From the NCBI GenBank assembly GCA_902775975.1, contig CACYOC010000024.1, positions 1-40,526 on the forward strand: a stretch of DNA of 40,526 nucleotides. Reading direction: 5' to 3'. The notes under the pieces were generated by a model. The model did no database searches, was not told the origin of the DNA, and was given only the letters and a program-made list of their open reading frames with translations. Within the stretch, counting starts at the first letter, position 1. Each line of letters begins with the position of its first letter. This document shows, one piece after another, positions 8,754-15,505 of the stretch. The position numbers and the translations under genes were made by a program. Origin of the DNA: an uncultured Bacteroidales bacterium. Its GTDB lineage: Bacteria; Bacteroidota; Bacteroidia; Bacteroidales; Bacteroidaceae.

Positions 8754-8781
8754 TTTCACGTTTCATTTTTCACTTTTCACT
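8754..8781 (+). repeat. heptad array TTTCAyy upstream of a promoter
   Basis: Four 7-bp units (TTTCACG, TTTCATT, TTTCACT, TTTCACT) end 8 bases before the -7 box at 8790. The array covers the region where the -33 element should lie. The same layout occurs at 40091-40134 and, on the minus strand, at 12428-12469. Confidence 0.8.
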
Positions 8782-8789
8782 TTATTTCG

Positions 8790-8797
8790 TACCTTTG
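8790..8797 (+). promoter_or_regulatory. -7 box TACCTTTG of the GNAT-like gene
   Basis: TACCTTTG is a perfect TAnnTTTG match, 23 bases before the ATG at 8821, and directly follows the heptad array. Confidence 0.75.
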
Positions 8798-8820
8798 CAC
8801 ACTGAAAAGAAAAATGTGCC

Positions 8821-9957
8821 ATGAGCAAGATAGAAATCAGAACGGTGACGAATAACAAAGAACTGCGAACGTTTGTGCAGTTCTACTACGATTTGTATCG
8901 TGGGAACCAGTGCGCCGTACCCTTTTTGTTGAGTGAAGAAATGGCAACGCTGCGAGCCGACAAGAATCCGTCGTTCGAATGTTGTGAGTCGAAATACTTC
9001 ATGGCTTTCCGTGACGGGCAAATGGTAGGGCGCGTAGCAGCCATCATCAACCGCCGCGCCAACGAGCGGTGGAATTGCCATCAGGTGCGCTTCGGCTGGT
9101 TCGACTTCATCGATGATATTGAAGTCAGCAAGGCATTGCTTGCTGCTGTCGAGGAGTGGGGGCGTGAGAAGGGTATGAACGAGATAGCTGGTCCTTTGGG
9201 CTTTATTGATACAGACCGTGAAGGCATGATGATTGACGGCTTCGATGAGCTGTGTACCATGTACGTGAACTATAACTATCCCTATTATCCGCAACACATG
9301 GAGCAGATGGAAGGGTTTGTGAAAGACAACGACTATGTGGAGATGCGCGTCAAGGTTCCCGAGAAAGTTCCCGACAAGTTTTCCAAGATTACCGAGATGG
9401 TTCGTAAGCGCTACGGACTGCGCGTTCATAAGTTCTCTCGCAAGGAACTGATAGACGATGACTGGGGGCGCAAGATTTTCGACCTGCTCAATGCTACGTA
9501 CAAGGATTTGTATGGCTTCAGCCAACTCAGCGACCGACAGATAGACAAATTGGTCAACGACTATATCAAGATAGCCGATCTGAACTTGGTGACGGGCATC
9601 ATGGACGGAGACAAGCTGGTAGGCTTTGGCATCACGTTCCCTTCCTTCTCACGAGCCTTGCAGAAAACACGTGACGGTCGGTTCCTGCCTTTTGGCTGGT
9701 GGCATTTGCTGAAGGTGCTGAAGTGGCATAAAACGCCTATCGTTGACTTGTTGCTCATTGGCGTGTTACCTGAATATCGTGCCAAGGGTGCCAATGCGCT
9801 CATCTTCGATGACCTGATCCGTTGGTTCCAGCGTTACAATTTTGAATGGGCTGTGACGGGACCGCAGATGGAGAACAACGAAGGGGTGTTGTCGCAGTGG
9901 CAATATTTGGAGTCGGAGCCCTATCGCCGGCATCGCTGTTATCGCAAGAAGTTCTAA
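8821..9957 (+). CDS. GNAT-like N-acetyltransferase family protein
   Basis: The 378-residue protein is cytoplasmic, with no signal or membrane segment. Its order of features fits a two-lobed GNAT-type fold: an N-terminal strand-rich lobe (KYFMAFRDGQMVGRVAAIIN, then FGWFDFIDD), and a C-terminal lobe with DKLVGFGITFPSF and LLLIGVLPEYRAKGANALIFDDLI, where the acetyl-CoA-binding loop (normally Q/RxxGxG/A) would be represented by EYRAKGANA. Substrate and acyl donor are unknown. The gene is alone, with its own promoter at 8790-8797 and a strong hairpin just after its stop, so it is probably monocistronic. The GNAT assignment rests on motif shape and could be wrong in detail. Confidence 0.7.
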   Translation: MSKIEIRTVTNNKELRTFVQFYYDLYRGNQCAVPFLLSEEMATLRADKNPSFECCESKYFMAFRDGQMVGRVAAIINRRANERWNCHQVRFGWFDFIDDIEVSKALLAAVEEWGREKGMNEIAGPLGFIDTDREGMMIDGFDELCTMYVNYNYPYYPQHMEQMEGFVKDNDYVEMRVKVPEKVPDKFSKITEMVRKRYGLRVHKFSRKELIDDDWGRKIFDLLNATYKDLYGFSQLSDRQIDKLVNDYIKIADLNLVTGIMDGDKLVGFGITFPSFSRALQKTRDGRFLPFGWWHLLKVLKWHKTPIVDLLLIGVLPEYRAKGANALIFDDLIRWFQRYNFEWAVTGPQMENNEGVLSQWQYLESEPYRRHRCYRKKF

Positions 9958-9964
9958 AGCAATA

Positions 9965-9994
9965 AAGAAGTCCCGACGCTGGTCGGGACTTCTT
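9965..9994. terminator. bidirectional terminator between the GNAT-like gene and ispG
   Basis: AAGAAGTCCCGAC and GTCGGGACTTCTT form a perfect 13-bp stem around the loop GCTG, between two convergent genes. The U-tract is weak on both sides. Confidence 0.8.
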
Positions 9995-10024
9995 CGATAT
10001 TTCGATATTTCGACATTTCGTTAT
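9993..10024. repeat. octad array TTCGATAT over the ispG stop codon
   Basis: Four 8-bp units (TTCGATAT, TTCGATAT, TTCGACAT, TTCGTTAT) begin inside the terminator stem and run over the ispG stop codon at 10021-10023. The units match the array at 36271-36334, which also covers a stop codon. Confidence 0.75.
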
Positions 10025-11421
10025 TTCGAGGCTCTGTCCTTTTCTATCAGTTCCAAGAGCTTCTCGACCGCCTCTTCCTCGGGGATGTTCTTCTCCACGC
10101 AAACCTTCTGCTTGTAGAGAGAAATCTTTCCGCGGCCGGCACCGACGTAGCCGTAGTCGGCATCAGCCATCTCGCCAGGACCGTTGACGATACAGCCCAT
10201 GATACCAATCTTCAGACCTACCAAGTGGCTGGTGGCAGCCTTGATGCGGGCGATAGTCTCCTGCAGGTTATATAAGGTGCGACCACAGCCAGGACAAGAG
10301 ATATACTCCGTCTTGGTGAACTTGATGCGGGCTGCCTGCAGGATAGCATCGGCAAGGGTCTGTAAGTCCGAACGGGTGAACCGTTCGGCACGAAGTTCCA
10401 GTTTCGTTGCTTTGCGGTCAATGAGCAAGGCGCCAACAGCCATGGCAGCCTTGAGCTGCAGCGTTTCCCAGTCTTCGCAGCTGGACTGCGAAGCGCTGTC
10501 CAGATTCAGGGTGATGGTGTCGTCCTTGATGCTGGCCTCTGCTTCAGCACGCAGTCGGGCACATTCCTCTATCATATCCACCAGCTTACGGGCTACAGGG
10601 ATTTCGCATTCGGGTTCCTCGGAGAGCGAGACGCGGATAGTATCTCCAATACCTTCCGTCAGCAAAGCACCAATACCTACCGCCGACTTGATGCGACCGT
10701 CCTCGCCTTCGCCGGCTTCCGTGACACCGAGATGTAAGGGGTAGTGCATGTCTTCCTGGTCCATCGTCTTCACCAGCAGGCGGACGGTAGTTACCATGAC
10801 GACCGTGTTAGAGGCTTTGATGCTGATGACTACGTCGTTGAATTGCTCGCGACGGCAGATACGGAGAAACTCCATACAGCTTTCTACAATACCTTCCGGT
10901 GTGTCACCATAGCGCGACATGATACGATCGGAGAGCGAGCCGTGGTTGACGCCGATACGGATAGCGGTATGATGCTCCTTGCAGATATTGAGGAAGGGCA
11001 CCAGTTTGGCTTCAATCTTCTTCAATTCGGCAGCATACTCCTCGTCGGTATATTCCAGGTGCTTGAAGGTGCGTCCAGGATCGACATAGTTGCCAGGATT
11101 GATGCGAACTTTCTCGCAGTATTGCGCTGCCACGTCGGCGGTATGAGCCGTGAAATGCACGTCAGCCACCAAGGGTGTCTGATAGCCGTCGGCCTTCAGC
11201 CGTGCCGAGATGTTTTTCATGTTTTCTGCCTCTCGCGTTCCCTGGGTGGTAAAGCGTACCAGCTCGCCTCCTGCGTCAATGATGCGCTTGGCCTGAGCCA
11301 CACAGCCTTCGGTGTCGTTGGTGTCGGTGGTAGCCATCGACTGAATGCGAATGGGGTTGTTGCCGCCAATGGCGATGTTGCCGATATGGGCAACGGTTGA
11401 ATATCTCCGTTGATAACTCAT
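10021..11421 (-). CDS. ispG: 4-hydroxy-3-methylbut-2-enyl-diphosphate synthase (IspG/GcpE)
   Basis: IspG converts methylerythritol cyclodiphosphate to HMBPP in the non-mevalonate isoprenoid pathway, using a [4Fe-4S] cluster. The N-terminal TIM-barrel domain is clear (NNPIRIQSMATTDT, LVADVHF, KVRINPGNY). The cluster ligands are visible: CPGCGRT (C376, C379) and CIVNGPGE (C410 and E417), with the spacing seen in other IspG proteins. At 466 residues it lies between the short bacterial form (about 370) and the long form with a full extra middle domain (about 600 or more) that I recall for Bacteroidales and chlamydiae. The extra 100 or so residues lie before CPGC. The start codon is 2 bases from the stop of the upstream YqiA-like gene, so the two share a transcript. 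The 3' end runs into a bidirectional hairpin. Confidence 0.94.
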   Translation of the reverse strand: MSYQRRYSTVAHIGNIAIGGNNPIRIQSMATTDTNDTEGCVAQAKRIIDAGGELVRFTTQGTREAENMKNISARLKADGYQTPLVADVHFTAHTADVAAQYCEKVRINPGNYVDPGRTFKHLEYTDEEYAAELKKIEAKLVPFLNICKEHHTAIRIGVNHGSLSDRIMSRYGDTPEGIVESCMEFLRICRREQFNDVVISIKASNTVVMVTTVRLLVKTMDQEDMHYPLHLGVTEAGEGEDGRIKSAVGIGALLTEGIGDTIRVSLSEEPECEIPVARKLVDMIEECARLRAEAEASIKDDTITLNLDSASQSSCEDWETLQLKAAMAVGALLIDRKATKLELRAERFTRSDLQTLADAILQAARIKFTKTEYISCPGCGRTLYNLQETIARIKAATSHLVGLKIGIMGCIVNGPGEMADADYGYVGAGRGKISLYKQKVCVEKNIPEEEAVEKLLELIEKDRASK

Positions 11422-11423
11422 AA

Positions 11424-12398
11424 TTATTGTCCTTTAAGTCTTTCGAAAAATACGATGATGTCGTCCCACGTTTTGAATGTGTCTGAGCCATACTCTATGA
11501 ACGTTGCCATGGGGTCTCCTTCTTTCTTGTTGGCTATCAGGTAGTCGCCGTAGAGCAAGTCGCGGCGTTCAGTATAGATGGTGTGATGCCAAGCGGGTAC
11601 GTTGACATATTCCTCTAACCACTGTTCACAATGGTCTTCCGTTGAACTGACGAAATAGACCTGATAGTGTTCTATCAGCATGCGAACCGCTTTCTGAACA
11701 GAGGAGGCTGGTTGCTGATAAGCATTCTTCATGGCTTCTATACCGATATAAATGATGGGACGTTCGCGCCGCTCCTGACGGTCGTCAATCCAGCGGATGA
11801 CAGGTACTACGCTGTGCATAAACGACTGGTCGTTCATGCGGTGCTCGCCGTGGAAGTGGAGAGCTTGCGGATAGACAGCATGAAACATGTCGAAGGTATC
11901 GACTGTTGTGTCCTTGTCACCGAAGAGTCCAAAGACACGGTCTCTCTCTTCGTCTGTTACCCCCTCGAAGCGATGCTCCGACTGTTCCTTATACTCTTTG
12001 ACAAGCGCTTTGTCAACATAGAACTCCTGCACGCCGTCCAGTCGTGGATTCTGAAACTGTTGCGTTCCCGTCATGCCGTGAGCCTTCATGGTCTCGCCCA
12101 TCTCCATGGCAGGATTGACGCAGATGCGGTCGAAACCGCGAAGTTGTTCAGCATACATGCCTCCCATCGATGTACCGATGATGAGGTCTGGACGCTCCTT
12201 GTCACAGATGTCGTGCAGCAGGGCGATGGCCTCCTGTGGATGAACGGGAATGTCGGGAGCAATGACCTTCGCTTGCGGCATGACCTGGCGCAAACGGGTG
12301 ACCGTTCCCGACTGTCCGCTGGAAGCAAAGCCATGGCAATAGAGCACCGTCTTGCCTGCCATGAGTTCAGGGTATTGTTTGACGTACGGATTTTCCAT
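11424..12398 (-). CDS. fusion of a YqiA-like esterase and a HAD/5'-nucleotidase-like domain lacking its nucleophile
   Basis: Residues 1-205 form an alpha/beta hydrolase of the YqiA/UPF0227 type: LYCHGFASSGQSGT, the nucleophile elbow GTSMGGM (S77), an acid in LFGDKDTTVD (D161 or D163) and a histidine in FHGEHRM (H186). Residues 213-324 resemble the 5'(3')-deoxyribonucleotidase branch of the HAD superfamily, with YFVSSTEDHCEQWLEEY and LLYGDYLIANKK. The aspartate motif that should begin that domain (DxDxT/V) is replaced by IYIGIEAMKN, so the domain is probably inactive as a phosphatase. The start at 12398 is chosen because the -7 box and heptad array lie upstream of it and inside the longer open frame. 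It is the first gene of an operon with ispG. Substrate is unknown. Confidence 0.8.
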   Translation of the reverse strand: MENPYVKQYPELMAGKTVLYCHGFASSGQSGTVTRLRQVMPQAKVIAPDIPVHPQEAIALLHDICDKERPDLIIGTSMGGMYAEQLRGFDRICVNPAMEMGETMKAHGMTGTQQFQNPRLDGVQEFYVDKALVKEYKEQSEHRFEGVTDEERDRVFGLFGDKDTTVDTFDMFHAVYPQALHFHGEHRMNDQSFMHSVVPVIRWIDDRQERRERPIIYIGIEAMKNAYQQPASSVQKAVRMLIEHYQVYFVSSTEDHCEQWLEEYVNVPAWHHTIYTERRDLLYGDYLIANKKEGDPMATFIEYGSDTFKTWDDIIVFFERLKGQ

Positions 12399-12427
12399 GT
12401 TTCTTTTGTGATGTGTCTTACTGCCTA

Positions 12428-12435
12428 CAAAGGTA
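12428..12435 (-). promoter_or_regulatory. -7 box TACCTTTG of the YqiA-like/ispG operon
   Basis: On the minus strand TACCTTTG lies 29 bases upstream of the ATG at 12398, and is preceded by the heptad array at 12442-12469. Confidence 0.72.
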
Positions 12436-12441
12436 CAAAAT

Positions 12442-12469
12442 AATTGATAATTGGCAATTGATAATTGAT
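12442..12469 (-). repeat. heptad array AATTGAT upstream of a promoter
   Basis: Four units (AATTGAT, AATTGGC, AATTGAT, AATTGAT) and a decayed fifth lie 6 bases upstream of the -7 box, over the expected -33 region. Confidence 0.8.
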
Positions 12470-12528
12470 AATTTTTATCAAAAGACATCTTTTTGAGCGT
12501 TTTCCTTGCAAATATCAAATATTTTTCC

Positions 12529-12536
12529 TACTTTTG
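12529..12536 (+). promoter_or_regulatory. -7 box TACTTTTG of aqpZ
   Basis: TACTTTTG lies 46 bases before the aqpZ ATG. A TTGC about 20 bases upstream of it (in CCTTGCAAATATC) may serve as the -33 element. Confidence 0.65.
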
Positions 12537-12582
12537 CGAGCAAATACAATCAATTCTTTAACATATTAAAACGTTTTACACT

Positions 12583-13269
12583 ATGAAAAAGTATTTAGCA
12601 GAAATGGTGGGCACAATGGTGCTCGTACTGATGGGCTGCGGTGTTGCTGTCAGCCTGAATTGTAGTTCTGACTGTGCTTCCGTAGAGAACGCAGGAACAG
12701 TGATTGGTACTGCTCTGGCTTTTGGTTTGTCAGTTGTTGCTATGGCTTACACCATCGGTGGTATCTCTGGTTGCCATATCAATCCCGCTATCACGCTGGG
12801 TTGCATGCTGACAGGTCGTATGGATGCTAAGGAAGGTTGCATGTACATGGTGTTCCAGTGCATCGGTGCTTTCATCGGCAGTGCCTTACTTTTTGCGCTG
12901 ACTTCTAATAGCGTTTTGGAGGGAACAGGTGCCAACGACCTGCAGAATGGTGTGACCATGCTGGGCGGTCTGTTGGCAGAGATTATCTTCACCTGTGTCT
13001 TTGTCCTCGTCGTACTGGGTGCTACCGCTAAGACCAATGGTGCTACCAACAACTTCGCCGGACTGGCCATCGGTCTGAGCCTCGTACTCGTTCATCTGGT
13101 ATGCATCCGCTACACCGGTACCTCTGTGAACCCTGCCCGTTCACTGGCTCCCGCTATTTTCCAGGGTGGCACTGCTTTGGCTAACCTCTGGATTTTCATC
13201 GTCGGTCCGTTCGTCGGTGCTGCTTGCGCTGCCGGCATCTGGAAGATGATTGAGCCCGCAGAGAAGTAA
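12583..13269 (+). CDS. aqpZ: aquaporin Z (MIP-family water channel)
   Basis: The 228-residue protein has six hydrophobic helices and the two half-helix signatures of the MIP family: HINPAITLG near residue 67 and SVNPARSLAP near residue 183. The arginine after the second NPA, the histidine in LVHLVC and the overall length fit the water-selective AqpZ type rather than the glycerol facilitator GlpF, which has an aspartate after the second NPA. It is in the inner membrane and lets water cross during osmotic change. The gene has its own promoter (12529-12536) and a complex hairpin region downstream, so it is probably monocistronic. A slightly unusual loop near residues 24-35 carries two cysteines. 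Confidence 0.93.
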   Translation: MKKYLAEMVGTMVLVLMGCGVAVSLNCSSDCASVENAGTVIGTALAFGLSVVAMAYTIGGISGCHINPAITLGCMLTGRMDAKEGCMYMVFQCIGAFIGSALLFALTSNSVLEGTGANDLQNGVTMLGGLLAEIIFTCVFVLVVLGATAKTNGATNNFAGLAIGLSLVLVHLVCIRYTGTSVNPARSLAPAIFQGGTALANLWIFIVGPFVGAACAAGIWKMIEPAEK

Positions 13270-13277
13270 AACAGCTG

Positions 13278-13375
13278 TTTGCCACACAAAGTTGGCAAAA
13301 TGAATGCACGGATTGTGTAATGTAGCGGTAAAAAGATTAAAAACCGTGAAAACTGCACAATCCGTGACTTTTTCT
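13278..13375 (+). terminator. nested hairpin terminator region after aqpZ
   Basis: Two structures follow the stop codon. First, TTTGCCA (13278-13284) pairs with TGGCAAA (13293-13299). Second, CACGGATTGTG (13307-13317) pairs perfectly with CACAATCCGTG (13356-13366) around a 38-base interior that itself contains a CGGT/ACCG stem. A T-rich run (CTTTTTCTTTTTG) follows. A long outer stem with an inner hairpin is more elaborate than a plain terminator and may also be a processing site. Confidence 0.6.
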
Positions 13376-13399
13376 TTTTGTCGTTCGAAAGAATTTTCT

Positions 13400-13407
13400 T
13401 AACTTTG
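13400..13407 (+). promoter_or_regulatory. -7 box TAACTTTG of the aldolase gene
   Basis: TAACTTTG lies 42 bases before the ATG at 13450. It rules out the longer open frame beginning near 13378. Confidence 0.68.
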
Positions 13408-13449
13408 CGGTCAGAATTGAATTATTTCATTTTTAATTATAGAACTAAT

Positions 13450-14454
13450 ATGGTAAATTACAAGGATTTAGGTCTCGTCAACACTCGCGAGATGTTCAAG
13501 AAGGCTGTAGCTGGTGGCTACGCTATTCCCGCTTTCAACTTCAACACCATGGAGCAGATGCAGGCTATCGTACAGGCTGCTGTTGAAACCAAGTCACCTG
13601 TCATCATGCAGGTGTCTAAGGGTGCTCGTAACTATGCTAACGCTACCATTCTGCGCTACATGGCAGAGGGTGCCGTTCAGTATGCCAAGGAACTGGGTTG
13701 CGCTCATCCTGAGATCGTGCTGCACCTCGACCACGGTGACAGCTTCGAGCTCTGCAAGGATTGCATCGACATGGGCTTCTCCAGCGTGATGATTGACGGT
13801 TCTTCACTGCCTTACGAGGACAACATTGCCCTGACTAAGAAAGTTGTTGAGTACGCTCACCAGTACGACGTTACCGTTGAGGCTGAGCTCGGCGTGCTGG
13901 CAGGTGTTGAGGACGAGGTGCAGGCTGAGGAGTCTCACTACACCAAGCCCGAAGAGGTTATCGACTTCGCTACCCGTACCGGCTGCGACTCTCTGGCTAT
14001 CTCTATCGGTACTTCTCACGGTGCTTACAAGTTCAAGCCCGAGCAGTGCACACGCGATCCTAAGACCGGTAGGCTGGTTCCTCCTCCCTTGGCATTCGAC
14101 GTGCTGCATGAGATTGAGAAGAAGTTGCCCGGATTCCCCATCGTTCTCCACGGCTCTTCATCAGTTCCTCAGGAAGAGGTTGATACCATCAACAAGTACG
14201 GCGGTAACCTGCCCGACGCAGTAGGTATCCCCGAGGAGCAGCTCCGCGAGGCATCTAAGAGCGCTGTCTGCAAGATCAACATCGACTCAGACTCTCGTCT
14301 GGCTATGACCGCTGCCATCCGCAAGTACATGGCCGAGCATCCCGATCACTTCGATCCTCGTCAGTATCTGAAGCCTGCTCGTGAGAACATGAAGAAGATG
14401 TACATCCACAAGATTAAGGAAGTACTTGGTTCTGACGGCAAGCTGGCTTGCTAA
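13450..14454 (+). CDS. fba: class II fructose-1,6-bisphosphate aldolase
   Basis: This zinc-dependent aldolase of glycolysis and gluconeogenesis cleaves fructose-1,6-bisphosphate to glyceraldehyde-3-phosphate and dihydroxyacetone phosphate. Visible signatures are VLHLDHGD (zinc histidine and catalytic aspartate region), EAELGVLAG, ISIGTSHGAYKFK, PIVLHGSSSVP and CKINIDSDSRLAMT, the order expected for the family. Starting at 13450 gives 334 residues, a normal length for this type. The codons are strongly biased (GGT, CGT, AAG, TAC), as in highly expressed genes. The promoter box is at 13400-13407 and a strong terminator is at 14470-14499, so it is a single-gene unit. Confidence 0.94.
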   Translation: MVNYKDLGLVNTREMFKKAVAGGYAIPAFNFNTMEQMQAIVQAAVETKSPVIMQVSKGARNYANATILRYMAEGAVQYAKELGCAHPEIVLHLDHGDSFELCKDCIDMGFSSVMIDGSSLPYEDNIALTKKVVEYAHQYDVTVEAELGVLAGVEDEVQAEESHYTKPEEVIDFATRTGCDSLAISIGTSHGAYKFKPEQCTRDPKTGRLVPPPLAFDVLHEIEKKLPGFPIVLHGSSSVPQEEVDTINKYGGNLPDAVGIPEEQLREASKSAVCKINIDSDSRLAMTAAIRKYMAEHPDHFDPRQYLKPARENMKKMYIHKIKEVLGSDGKLAC

Positions 14455-14469
14455 TCAGTACAAGCAAAT

Positions 14470-14499
14470 AAAAAAAGGAGAGGCGACTCTCCTTTTTTT
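14470..14499. terminator. bidirectional intrinsic terminator between fba and the esterase gene
   Basis: GGAGAG (14477-14482) pairs with CTCTCC (14487-14492) around GCGA. Seven As before and seven Ts after extend the stem and give a U-tract on either strand. It serves the two convergent genes. Confidence 0.9.
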
Positions 14500-14500
14500 A

Positions 14501-14548
14501 TTCTCTCATTCTCTCATTTTCTCATTCTCTCATTCTCTCATTCTCTCC
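14501..14548. repeat. octad array (TTCTCTCA)6
   Basis: Six 8-bp units with a few substitutions start 2 bases after the terminator T-run and reach the stop codon of the convergent esterase gene. The unit resembles that at 6781-6818, but this array is at the 3' ends of two genes. Confidence 0.85.
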
Positions 14549-14550
14549 AT

Positions 14551-15366
14551 TCAAAAGCTTTGTAGCCATGCCTTCAGTTCCAGCATCAGTTCCAGGTGGT
14601 AGGCAAACGACTGGCGGGCACCGAAGCCGTGACCTCCGGAAGGATAGATGTGCATGCTGGCAGGAACCTTGGCAGCGTACAGCGCTTCATAATAGTTCAG
14701 GCTGTTGATGGGGGGTACGGCCTTGTCGTCGTTTGCCAAGGCAATAAAGGCTCGTGGTGTGTGTTTGCCGACGTGCTGTTCGTTACAGTAGAGGTTGACG
14801 AGCTTGCGTTTGGGTTTCTTACCCAGAAGATTAGTGCGTGATCCTTGATGAGTGATACCCTGTTCCATAGAGATGACGGGGTAGAAGAGTATCTGGAAGT
14901 TGGGCATGGCTCCGTTGGGAGCGTGAGTAGCCACCGTCGAGGCCAAATGTCCTCCTGCCGAGAATCCCATGATGCCCACATCGTCCTTGTTGATATGCCA
15001 GTCCCTTGCCATACGGCGTACCAGTCGGATGGCTTCGTAGGCATCCTCTGCAGGAACTTCATGCACTCCGTTGGGCATGCGGTATTTTACTACAATCAGT
15101 GCAATGCCCTGACCATTGAAGAAAGGAGCCCAGTCGTGACCTTCATGGTTCATGGCCAGATGCTGATAGCCACCGCCGGGGAAGCACACGACGGCACGTC
15201 CAGTGGCACGTTTCTCGTCAGGCAGATAGACCCACACCTTTGCCATGTCTTCGGCATCGCCGTTGCTGGTTTTAGGACCGTTGGGCCAGAGATTCATCTC
15301 GATAGGTTTCTGAGCAAATGCCAGTGCTGATACTGATAGTAAAAGGAATGTCAATAGCTGTTTCAT
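14551..15366 (-). CDS. secreted alpha/beta-hydrolase esterase (acetylxylan-esterase/BD-FAE-like)
   Basis: A signal peptide (MKQLLTFLLLSVSALAFAQ) starts this 271-residue protein. The hydrolase core shows the oxyanion loop CFPGGGYQHLA, the nucleophile elbow GFSAGGH (S136), an acid in ANDDKAVPP (D213 or D214) and the catalytic histidine in GGHGFG (H246). This layout is shared by small carbohydrate and lipid esterases of Bacteroidales, including feruloyl and acetylxylan esterases that trim plant polysaccharides. A periplasmic or outer-membrane role is likely, and it could complement the pectate lyase at 3997, though they are not clustered. Its promoter box is at 15390-15397, inside a palindrome shared with the divergent NUDIX gene. 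Confidence 0.85.
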   Translation of the reverse strand: MKQLLTFLLLSVSALAFAQKPIEMNLWPNGPKTSNGDAEDMAKVWVYLPDEKRATGRAVVCFPGGGYQHLAMNHEGHDWAPFFNGQGIALIVVKYRMPNGVHEVPAEDAYEAIRLVRRMARDWHINKDDVGIMGFSAGGHLASTVATHAPNGAMPNFQILFYPVISMEQGITHQGSRTNLLGKKPKRKLVNLYCNEQHVGKHTPRAFIALANDDKAVPPINSLNYYEALYAAKVPASMHIYPSGGHGFGARQSFAYHLELMLELKAWLQSF

Positions 15367-15389
15367 ACTTCTTTTTGCGTTAATGCTTG

Positions 15390-15397
15390 CAAAGTTA
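15390..15397 (-). promoter_or_regulatory. -7 box TAACTTTG of the secreted esterase gene, half of a shared palindrome
   Basis: On the minus strand TAACTTTG lies 23 bases upstream of the ATG at 15366. GCAAAGTTA (15389-15397) is the exact reverse complement of TAACTTTGC (15410-15418), the box of the divergent gene. Confidence 0.65.
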
Positions 15398-15409
15398 CGA
15401 AACTTTTTC

Positions 15410-15417
15410 TAACTTTG
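15410..15417 (+). promoter_or_regulatory. -7 box TAACTTTG of the NUDIX gene, half of a shared palindrome
   Basis: The box faces right, and only 12 bases separate it from the left-facing box. The transcript leader would consist almost wholly of the 15-bp repeat array that follows. Confidence 0.6.
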
Positions 15418-15422
15418 CAAAC

Positions 15423-15505
15423 AAATTGTCAAATAGTAAATTGTCAAATAGTAAATTACCAAACAATAAATTGTCAAATAGTAAATTGTCAAATAGTAAA
15501 TTACC
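15423..15505 (+). repeat. 15-bp tandem array AAATTGTCAAATAGT ending at a start codon
   Basis: Five full 15-bp units (from 15423, 15438, 15453, 15468 and 15483) plus a partial unit run to the NUDIX ATG at 15506. The third and the last unit share the variant AAATTACC. The unit can be seen as two related halves of 7 and 8 bp. Confidence 0.88.

Noticed and set aside
12399-12518. A longer N terminus for the YqiA-like fusion protein
   Set aside because: The extra 40 codons run through the -7 box and the heptad array, so they would not be transcribed in full.
15423-15505. A possible CRISPR-like or iteron origin array
   Set aside because: There are no spacers, the units are A/T-rich 15-mers running into a start codon, and no replication gene is nearby.
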